A stretch of DNA of 12,555 bases from assembly GCA_019693395.1 (NCBI GenBank), contig JAAMXP010001921.1, positions 1-12,555 of the forward strand, in the 5' to 3' direction. The notes beneath the pieces were generated by a model. That model was not told the origin of the DNA. It made no database searches and was given only the letters and a program-made list of their open reading frames with translations. This DNA is from Ettlia oleoabundans. Its lineage: Eukaryota; Chlorophyta; Chlorophyceae; Chlamydomonadales. The position numbers and the translations under genes were made by a program. This document shows positions 1 to 8,200 of the stretch, piece by piece (position 1 is the first letter of the stretch; each line of letters starts with the position of its first letter).

Positions 1-45
1 CCCCCCACACCCACACCCACCACCACCACCCGTCCCTTGCTGCAG

Positions 46-159
46 GCCACCGGCTTCCTCATCTTCATCTCGGTTCGCCTGCTGTTGGCGGGACGCACCC
101 TGCTGCTGACTGCGGCACCTCTGGTTGGTGGAGTGTTCCGCAGGAGGCAGCGCCGGTAG
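46..159 (+). CDS. Last exon of an unrecognised membrane protein (5' part outside window)
   Basis: A pyrimidine-rich stretch ending in tgctgcag at 45 looks like a 3' splice site. The reading frame after it is open for 37 codons and stops at TAG 157-159. The peptide is strongly hydrophobic over about 25 residues (ATGFLIFISVRLLLAGRTLL and onward) and ends in a basic cluster, FRRRQRR, which would sit on the cytosolic side if the hydrophobic part spans a membrane. The other two frames after the acceptor give arginine/proline/cysteine-rich shadow peptides. I do not recognise the family. No TGTAA poly(A) signal was seen on plus in the next 700 bases, which weakens the call. It rests on the splice acceptor and the hydrophobic frame only. 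Confidence 0.35.
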   Translation, partial: ATGFLIFISVRLLLAGRTLLLTAAPLVGGVFRRRQRR

Positions 160-917
160 CCTGCCGATTGCTGGGTGTATGACCCTCCTCGAGGCGGTAC
201 AGTCAACCTTGCTCACCATTCTCCAACCCAGCGTCCAAGACAACCTTGCTAAGTCTGGGATGCTGTTATAAAATGTGTATGAATTTTTGTGTGTTTTTGG
301 TGCATGTTGGCATCTTACATCTCTCTCGATCCCTCTCCCGTTTAGCCCCTTCCCCACTGCTCGACTGCCATTGCGCCCATGACACGACATTCTGTTTCTT
401 GACGTGGGCCTTCGCCCCCTGGCTGCTGCTGGGCTACTGGCCCTCCCACCAACATCCTATCATCATCAAAACCACCATCAGTCATCACATCATTCCATAA
501 CCCAAGCCCCTCCCGCTCCATGATGCCACATGCTCCAGGAGTGCGTGTGTGTGTCTGTGCATTCATGTGGGAGGGGAGGTAGCATGCTTGGCTTGGCCAC
601 TCGCCTGTGTCAGCACTGCTTCACGTTAACCCTTGCTCACTCTTCCTTTCCATGCACTGCCTACCCACTCACTTCAGTCCCATTTTTTGCCTTCTGCATT
701 TGCGCAGCCTCTACCAGGCAGAGGGCTGTAGATGCCACATATCCTCACCACACTTCTAATTTGAACAACCAAACCAAACCGACCAACCGATGAATGTTTG
801 CAGCCAGCTATGCTTTTGGCTCAATCGTGCTGTTTTCGTCATGTTGTCATAACTATATGTCGAGTGATAATCAGGCAATACCCTGCTGACACCATAGCAC
901 TGCATCGGCATGGCGAG
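160..917. other. Convergent 3' region without coding evidence
   Basis: This stretch lies between the stop of the left plus-strand exon and the stop of the minus-strand PI31-like gene, so it should hold both 3' untranslated regions. ORFs here (for example 246-500 and 530-793 plus) are low-complexity and resemble nothing. AT content is higher than in the genes, with CAT/CCA-rich stretches near 460-500. The only poly(A)-like signal seen is TTACA at 315-319, which is TGTAA on the minus strand. Confidence 0.5.
315..319 (-). terminator. Possible TGTAA poly(A) signal for the PI31-like gene
   Basis: TTACA on plus reads TGTAA on minus, the usual green-algal polyadenylation signal. It is the only copy between the minus-strand stop (918) and the left exon. 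It would give a 3' UTR of about 600 bases that overlaps the 3' region of the left gene, so it is only a candidate. Confidence 0.35.
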
Positions 918-2079
918 TCAAGTTCGTCGAGGTTGCCGCTGCCATAGCAGCAAGCCTGCCGCCAATGCCGACGCTCCCATCGCCGCCGCTAAGCACCATG
1001 TGCGCTGCTGCGGGGACAAGGCAGCCAGGCTGCTGCGGCCGGCCTGCTGCAGTTTCTCTGCATGCCGCCACAGCGGCGCCCCCACAAACTCCTCAAACAT
1101 CTCGCTCAGCGCTCTTTCATTGTGCATCACACCTGCATCACCAACAGCAGCGACAACAACAGAACCAGACGAGCACAGCAGCTTGAGCAGTCGGTTGCTC
1201 ATGATCAGCACCTACGCCCCATCCGCCTGATACCTTGTTGGTGCAGGTGCCCACAGCCACTGTCCTTTGCCCACCAGCCACCCAGGCCCCGCTCACCGTC
1301 CCAGCTTGTGCTGCTGGAGCAGCGGTCGCCGTTTGGCACGTAGTTGTCTACCTGGAGGCCCATCACCCGCATGTTCTCTGCCTCAGCCTCACCCGTGCTG
1401 TCCACCTGCAACCTAGGCAGTAATGACACAGGCTCCCAGTCTTGGGCCCATTTCTGGTTCAAGGGGCTTGTTCATTAATGGAGAATGTGGGGTGCGTGGG
1501 TGGGTGTCGGGGGAAGGAGGGGTGGGTTTTTTTTTTGGCGGGGGGGGCGACCGGGGGGTGGTGGTGGTGGACGGGATGACACGACACGCGGGCAACCTTG
1601 CTCTCACCTCACTGGCATGGACAAACATACGTCTGGTGTGGGCCTGCAGGGAGCACTGCAGCCGGAACTTGTTCACCGCCCCTGGCCTGCAAGCGATGAG
1701 GCAGCATATGAACAGTTTGTGAAGTGCTGCATGCATAGCTAAACCTGCAACGAACTCCTCATTGCCACTGAAAGGCGTGCCTGGTGTACTCGAACACCCA
1801 AAAGTCTTCCCGGCTGTTCCAATCTGCCGTCACTAGGTCTGTGAGCTGTCGTCCCACGGCCCCGCTGTCCAGCGCCACCTCTACTGGCTCAAAGCCGTCC
1901 CTCACCATCAGACCTGCATCATATATAAGCTCACAGCACACCAACGTTGACATCGCATTGAACAAACTGACGTCGCCGCTGGCCCTGTCACCAGTGGCAA
2001 CCGACCTGTACCGACCTGCACCGACGCTGATACTGACGTGCCATCCCGCCGCCATCCTGCCATGCACACTTGCCGCCAT
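918..2079 (-). CDS. PI31-like (FP-domain) protein with C-terminal transmembrane tail
   Basis: Four minus-strand exons join in phase: 2079-1781 (or to 1769), 1686-1608, 1405-1297 and 1132-918, giving 233 (or 237) residues. The middle resembles the N-terminal domain of the proteasome regulator PI31. WNSREDFWVFEY matches the domain's WN-x-KD-x-YV-x-Y core. NKFRLQCSL fits its basic strand, MGLQVDNYV fits its L-L-DDY strand, and ALSEMFEEFVGAPLW fits the final helix. In the family this domain mediates dimerisation and binding to F-box protein Fbxo7, and PI31 acts on the 20S proteasome. Plant and animal PI31 usually continue into a Gly/Pro-rich tail. Here that tail is replaced by a 19-residue hydrophobic segment near the end (WCLAAAMGASALAAGLLLW) followed by QRQPRRT, as in a tail-anchored protein. 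Start choice is uncertain: ATG at 2079, 2055 or 1953 are all in frame. The first intron may use a GC donor at 1780 (fits the family without a gap) or GT at 1768. Family call is by eye and moderate. Confidence 0.55.
2000..2025. repeat. 10-base tandem repeat, about 2.6 copies
   Basis: Copies of ACCGACCTGY lie at 2000-2009 and 2010-2019, followed by a partial copy at 2020-2025. They fall in the N-terminal part of the PI31-like ORF, ahead of the recognisable domain. A repeat unit not divisible by three is unusual inside conserved coding sequence and hints that the true start may be the downstream ATG at 1953. Confidence 0.8.
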
Positions 2080-2482
2080 GCTGTTGGCAACCTTGTCAGC
2101 CAAACTCACAATGCAACGCTAGAGCGAGGGCGGCACCTCCCGCCTGAGAGCGCAGCTGCGAGGGCTGTGGGCCTTTTGCCAAAAAATCGGCCAACCTTTC
2201 ATTGTCCGTCATGTTTCGCCACTGACAACTCAATGTGCGGGCTGTATCGAAATGGGAGACCGAGCAAAGAAGAAGAAGAAGAAGAATATGAAGAAGAAGA
2301 TTGACATACGTGGGTGACTTGAGAAAGATGGAGATTGAAAGATCGCAAAGAGTCTAGACGGTCGACCAGCTGAGCTGGCAGCAGCAGAGAAATCCAAGTG
2401 ATCTAACTATTACGGTGGGGTACATCTGGCTGGCAGTGGCCAGCAACTTTTGCGCTTTTAACTAGTTGCGTCCATTCACGAT
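2080..2482. promoter_or_regulatory. Divergent promoter region between PI31-like gene and TAP46
   Basis: The two start codons point away from each other and are separated by 403 bases, so this segment must hold both 5' untranslated regions and probably both promoters. It contains a GAA/AAG triplet tract (2267-2300). No clear TATA box is placed for either gene. ORF 2038-2304 plus is only the acidic reading of the triplet tract. Confidence 0.6.
2267..2300. repeat. (AAG)n microsatellite
   Basis: AAG units run almost without interruption, broken once by TATG, inside the divergent intergenic region. Such purine tracts are length-variable. Confidence 0.85.
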
Positions 2483-4412
2483 ATGTCCGACTCGGAGGAG
2501 CTGCAGGTGACTTTGTGAGCCACCAGGAGCACTGGTTACACGTTCCCTAGTGCGTATGCGGTTCTCGACTTGCGCTTACGACGCCCCACCCACGCAATTG
2601 GTTACTGCACCGCAGGACCTGCCTCTGCCAGCACTTTTCCAGAGAGGGCGTGCCATTCTGAAGCAGCTGGAAGGTCTGGCAGTTTCGGATAACCGCACGC
2701 AACAGCTGGCGCAGCAGGGCGTCACCGTCTGGCAACAGGCAGCCCACGCCGTCGACGCACTCGCGCTCTTCTCCTCCAATGAGGAGTTAGAAGACCTGTC
2801 CACGGCAGACATCAAGTACCTGCTGATCCCTTTCTTTCACGCAGAAGTGCTGGGACACACAAACGGAGGTGTGCCCATGGGGTCACAAACTTTACAGGCC
2901 GGGCTGCCGGCGCTGCAGCAGGTTCTCATCTCAACCCCAGTGCTGCTTGTATGGGCTCCCATGGTTTCCAAGCCACTTGCTGTGCCTTCCATGTCTGCAG
3001 ACAACCCTAATGTCCGTTTGGATGCCCTAACTCGAGCCGCTGAGCACTATAGGGCCTTCCTGCATCACTGCCGGCAGTACGGCCTGCTCAGCCCACCGGC
3101 AACTGTGCTGGCAGATGCGGTGCTGCAAAAGGGTGGCAATGGCAGCAGCAGGAACGGCAGCAGCACAATGGATGCTGCCACCCTGCGTCAGAGCAAGATC
3201 GAAAAGTTCAAGAGGTGTGCCGGTCTTCCTGCGCGTGCAGACATGTCCAATGCGCAGCGGCATGTGTGCTCAGCCGTTAGCTCAGTGAAGCTGCCTGGCG
3301 GGCCTTGCTGGCTTGATGTTTGCAGGGAGAGGTACATTACGGGCCGGATGGAGGAGTTGCACAAGCAGCAGCAGCAGCAGCGGCAGGGTGGGGAGGAGGA
3401 AGGGGGGCAAGACGGAGATGCAGATGAGGCTGAGCGAGAGCTGTGGCTGCTGCAGACCGACCTATCAGCACTTCAGGTGAGCTAGGCAGCATTATCACGG
3501 GGCTGGCAGTGCTTATAGTCATGCTTATGCACCTGTCGAACGGTGAAGGCAAGGTGGCCCTGCATGCTGCTGCAGGGTCCTGCTCCAGGATCTGCCAGCT
3601 GTGCTCTCTGCTTGCTTCAGATCCCACGTCACAGCACCCCTGTGACCAACTGAATCTGCAGGCTGCCGAGCGCTTGGGCACATTAGAACAGGAAGTTCAA
3701 ATCCTGCGGCACGCCGCTTCTATGCCTGAGGATGAGCGGCAGCGAGAACGGGAGCAGCGGCAGCAGGCCGGGCCGCCGTCTGATCTGTTCCGCCAGTTGC
3801 AGACCGCCGCCAGCAACTTGACCAGTGCTACGGCGCAACGCCAGCGTATGGCTGCTGAAGTGTTCCGCCCCAGCTACGTGCTGCCGTCAATGAGCGTGGA
3901 GCAGTTTGGGGAGCTTGAGTACCACAGGCACGGCAGATGTTGTCATGGTGCCAGCAGCCCTGCACTCAACCCTGCTGCTCTCCCTCCAAATTGAGTTTCT
4001 GCTGAGCATTAGCTGGAGGCAGAATTCCGGCATTCCAACTGAGATCCTGCTGGTGTGAGTTGTCAGGTGTTCACTATTGTGTATTGATGCAGGATGGTGG
4101 AGCAGCAGCAGCGGGAGGCGGCAGCTAAGGAGCGGCATGACCGGCAACAGGCTGAGCGGAAGAAGGATGACGTGGAAGAGGAGGAGCTGCAAAAGGTGGG
4201 CTGGCGGTGGTGTGGGCGTGGGTGTTGCCAGGAATGCGCCTCGCGCACTGGCAAGGCTTGCTGCCTACAAGCAAGCGCTGCACACATTGGTGCGGTGCTC
4301 ATTGTTTGCCTCCTGCTTGCACCCTACCTGGCTGCAGCAGCGGGCATGGGACGAGTTCAAGGACGACAATCCACGCGGCTGGGGCAATTCTAAGCTACGG
4401 CCCTGCAGCTAA
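2483..4412 (+). CDS. TAP46: TAP42/TAP46-family PP2A regulatory subunit
   Basis: This is the regulatory partner of PP2A-type phosphatase catalytic subunits (yeast Tap42, animal alpha4/IGBP1, plant TAP46), acting downstream of TOR in the cytosol. Seven exons join in phase: 2483-2506, 2616-2868, 3001-3214, 3326-3476, 3662-3927, 4093-4195 and 4338-4412, giving 361 residues (Arabidopsis about 405). Exon 1 encodes only MSDSEELQ. The helical N-terminal domain carries ALFSSNEELEDLS (58-70) and IKYLLIPFFHAEV (74-86), both typical of the family. RQSKIEKFKR (155-164) fits the basic stretch involved in binding the phosphatase in animal alpha4. A polyglutamine run follows at about residues 176-180. VFRPSYVLPSM matches the conserved mid-motif, and the C-terminus WDEFKDDNPRGWGNSKLRPC is the family signature. 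The exon 5 donor is either GC at 3928 or a weak GT at 3919. The start is set by the exon 1 ATG with an in-phase donor at 2507. Family call is firm. Confidence 0.93.
3365..3379 (+). repeat. Short CAG run encoding polyglutamine in TAP46
   Basis: Five CAG codons, followed by CGG CAG, encode a glutamine run in exon 4 between the helical PP2A-binding part and the acidic segment. This linker is poorly conserved in the family. Confidence 0.75.
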
Positions 4413-5245
4413 CCAGTGGGCGCTCCACCCCGCCTGGCTCGATGTCGTCGCATGGGCTCCTGTGCCCACTCTTCCTTGACCGCATTTTCCAGCAATTGTT
4501 GATAGCCACACCATATCATCATATACCAACTCAGTATATAACCATCTCATCATACTCAACGTAGGAAGGAAGGTCCACGAGTCTGTGTATGTCGATCGCT
4601 ACTAGAGGTGCCTAGCAAAGGCCGGCCCCCTGACTTTACCCACTCAAACCCCAGATGATCGCCCATTGTCCTCAATGTAAGCTGTGGAGCAAACTCAATG
4701 TTCCAAGCTGTTTGCCCGACGCTTTTGTTGGGTTGGCAGAGGTGGTTGCACTGGATGGTGGATGTTCAAGCTGCACACAGCGGTTGGGACAGCAAAGCAC
4801 CTAGCTTGCCTCCCTCGCCTGCTTCTGGGGATGGTCCCGCACACTTCTTGGCTCAGCTATGCCAGTGACAGGCGTAATGTGCCGCCCATTAGCGTCTGTC
4901 GACACCATCCAATCCATGTCCCGCATCCTGCTCTTGGCAGCCTGGCCATGGCAACCAGAATGCCGAGGGCCTTGTGACATGGCCTGATCCGCATTGAGGA
5001 CCAGGAAAACGGCATGAGCGATGCCCGTTGACAACCTAAAGGTTGCTTTCGAGCCACGTGCACGCATGATCAGCCAAATTGGCATGCTGTTCACACGGGC
5101 GTTCTAGGTATTGCGTTCTGAAGCAGCACCATATCGGTGCTTGAGCCAGCTGCGCCACCGTCCTCCCCTTGAAACCCGGTTCGCTCGCCCACTTTTGGGG
5201 GTTCTGAAGGTCCCATCCGTCATAGGTTGGCTCCTCAGGCTGACG
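4413..5245 (+). other. TAP46 3' UTR and upstream region of the P450 gene
   Basis: The first part (to about 4700) is the TAP46 3' untranslated region: it is AT-richer, with ATCAT/ATATA stretches at 4510-4560, and ends at a TGTAA signal. The rest, to 5245, should contain the promoter and 5' UTR of the P450. Two minus-strand ORFs (5308-5036 and 5094-4801) have ordinary protein-like composition but match no family I know. Confidence 0.5.
4676..4680 (+). terminator. TGTAA poly(A) signal of TAP46
   Basis: The green-algal polyadenylation signal TGTAA occurs once downstream of the TAP46 stop, 264 bases after it. It is a plausible transcript end for a gene of this type. Confidence 0.7.
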
Positions 5246-8200
5246 ATGGCGGCGGTGAACGAGACTATTGCGGCTGAGGCACGTAACAGCAATCGCCCGC
5301 GCCAGCAATCGCCCGCGCTGCTGCTAGTAACCCCTTCTCTTGCTGCTACATGCACTGATCTAGTCGGTTTTCAAAGTTCACTCCCTGCAAGCCGCGGGCC
5401 GGGAACAGGCGCTGACCCCTATCAGGCCTCGTTGCTCCTCGCAAACGCTTCCAACAGGTTTTGTTTGTTGTGCGCAGGGCAGCGATGTAGGCACCGGCCT
5501 GCCTTTGCTGGACAGCCTTGTGGGTGTTGTGGGCGCCGGGGCGGGGGTGAGCGCAAGCTCACTGCTGATGTATGCCAGTGCCGTAACTGGCGCCTATGCA
5601 CTGTGGGAGCAACTGCGCTTCCGGGTGGCCAGGTGGGTGCGAACCAGGCCTTCAAAAATGGCTGGCAAATGCAGCAGGTGACTAGTCCGCAATGAAAACT
5701 GCCGCTGACGCCAGAATTGATGGCCTCAGGTGTTGAAGCTGATATGTCAGCGAGCCTTCCAGGGACTGCAGCATTTCCGGAATGGTTGAGCAACACTGTG
5801 TGGTTCAGCAGAGGGCAGCAGCACGGGCGCAGGACCAACTACTGGCAACTGAGCCCTGTTCTGCTGCTGTAACTTTACCGATGCGCAGGCGACGCAAGGA
5901 CGGTAAGCTGGTGCCTGGGCCTGGCCGTGTGACCCCTTTCCTTGGGGGTTTGATTGAGATGGTGCTGGACCCCTACTCCTTTTGGGAACGGCAAAAAGAT
6001 GCCGCTAATGTGAGCAGCCCCGGCTACTCGTACAACAGCCTTGGGGGCAAGATGATCCTAACCGTGACAGACGCAGGTCCGGTGGCAGTGGTCGGATGGG
6101 GCTCCATATAGTGGCGTGCTGCATTGCTGTTGTGAGCGCCTGGACTTGGGTGCAGTTTTCTGTTTGACGACAGGCCTCGAGCATGCCCTACACCTCCATT
6201 AGCTGTATCCTGCTGACCTCACTATGGGGGCAATGTCTTGCTCGATATTTCAAGCTGCGTGTCACTGCCACTGTTCTTCATCAATATCACCATCGACCAG
6301 CCCGTCTGCCCATGTGCTTGCAGAAAAGTGCCGCGAGCTAATGGCTGTGAACGACCCTCAGCGCATGCTCATGGTGCTGCACCCCAGCGGCAAGACCATC
6401 CTGGGGTCCAACAACCTGGCCTTCATGCATGGCCCAGAGCACAAGGCCATCCGCAAGTCATTCCTGTCGCTCTTCACACGCAAGGCGCTATCCACCTACA
6501 CAGAGCTACAGGTGTGCTGGGCCAGAGCCAGTACGGCATCGCTTTGCTGGTAGGCTGCACCAACACACATTGCCGGCCTGCACCGCTCTTTCGTTGCCTA
6601 CTGCAGCGCAGCACAGGGACCTGTTCATTTTGCCAATGCCGGTATGAAAGCCAGGCCGTGCTCCCCTGCTCATCGCTTCCCCCCCCCCCCCCTCTTTGTT
6701 TGACCTGCAGGACGAGGTCATCCGGCGGCACCTGGCTGAATGGCTGCAGAGCGACGAGGTGCGGGAGATCCGTGAGCGGGTGCGCGACTTGAACCAGGCC
6801 ACCAGCCAGGACGTGTTTGTGGGGCCCTACCTGGACAACCCGGAAGTTCGTGCCAACTTCTCGCGCTCGTACTACAACATGACCGACGGATTCTTGGTGA
6901 GTAAGTGACTGAGTGAGTGAGCGAGTGAGTGAGCGAGTCCGTAACTGCTAGCAACAGTGGGGTTAGCTTGCAGCAGGTGGCTTGCTGGGTGCAAGTGGGC
7001 TATGGGCACTTGCTTGCGCTAGCATCACGGCTTGCAGTGTTGGCCTGCCCGGTGTGAACACCCGCGCGCTTTTTACCCTGACTTTTATGCCCGCCTCCCT
7101 GGCTGTGCAGGCCTTCCCCATTTGCCTGCCGGGCACCGCAGTGTGGCGTGCACGCAAGGGGCGGATGTACATCTTTGAGGTGCTCAAGGTGGCGGCAACA
7201 CGTGCCCGCGAGCACATCAAGGTGCGGCACCACCAGGGCGACAGGCTGTGCTGCTGCCAATATAGTTGTGTTAGCAACCCGCCGGCCTGGAGTGTAGGAG
7301 CACTGGTTGGGCGTCCCACCAGCTTGATGCTCTGCACAGCGGTGCGTTTGCCCAGCCGACTGCCTCAGGTGCACAAGTGGTTGGTGTGTCCGCGTGCAGG
7401 CTGGTGGCGAGCCACGTTGCCTGATGGATTTCTGGGCGCAGAAGTGCCTGGAGGAAATTGCAGAGGCAGAGGAGCAGGGGCTGGTGAGCTGGCTGGCTGC
7501 CTTGGGCAGGTGGTTGGGTGCTGGCTTCTGTTGACATGGCCCGCATCCAGCAGCTTCATACTAGCTCCACTTACTCACCAGCTCGATAATCTCCTGCCTT
7601 CTCTTTGACTCCCCCTGCTCCGTTTTTCTCTGCCTGCACAGCCCCCGCCCAGCCACACCAGCGTGGCACGCATGGGAGACGCGATGATTGACTTTTTGTT
7701 TGCCAGCCAGGACGCCTCCACCGCCTCCCTGGTGTGGTGCCTCACGCTCATGGCAGACAACCCACACATGCTGCAGAAGGTGCGTGCATGGGGCATGCCT
7801 GCTGGCAGGCGTTGGCGGTTATGTGGGGCAGCAAGCTGCTTGCCAAAACTAGGTTGACTCATGGCAGTGCGTGGTGCAAGATGCAGGCTGCCCCAGCAAA
7901 CCTGTACTGCATGCAGCTTACTGTGCCAACAAAGCAGGAATTAATGTCCGTGTCTAGCTTTACTATACTTTATGTTCCCATGTGCATGACCATCGCAGGT
8001 GCGTGAGGAGCAGATGCAACTGCGGCCCGACCCTAAGCAGCGCATCACAGCAGAGGTGCTGGGGGAGATGGCCTACACACGCCAGGTGGGGGCACGGGTG
8101 CTTGTCTGCTGTGTTGATGTTGGTTGGTTTGCGTGTTGCTGGTGGTGTAGATTGGGGTGCAGGCAAAGAAACAGGGAGGCCCGTCGCGGACGCCCCTAAA

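Noticed and set aside
1921..1928. TATATAAG on plus, a possible TATA box
   Set aside because: It lies inside the minus-strand exon encoding the FP-like domain (ELIYDAG) and no plus-strand gene starts just downstream.
2038..2304. Plus ORF ending in a run of Glu
   Set aside because: The acidic end is only the reading of the (AAG)n tract, and the rest is antisense to the PI31-like exon.
2550..3485. Single long 311-codon ORF as the TAP46 protein
   Set aside because: It reads through two introns. Family resemblance and in-phase splice sites favour the spliced model starting at ATG 2483.
5111..5695. 194-codon plus ORF as its own gene
   Set aside because: It overlaps P450 exons 1 and 2. Downstream of 5327 its frame is Cys/Arg-rich and unlike any protein, whereas the spliced frame gives a membrane anchor.
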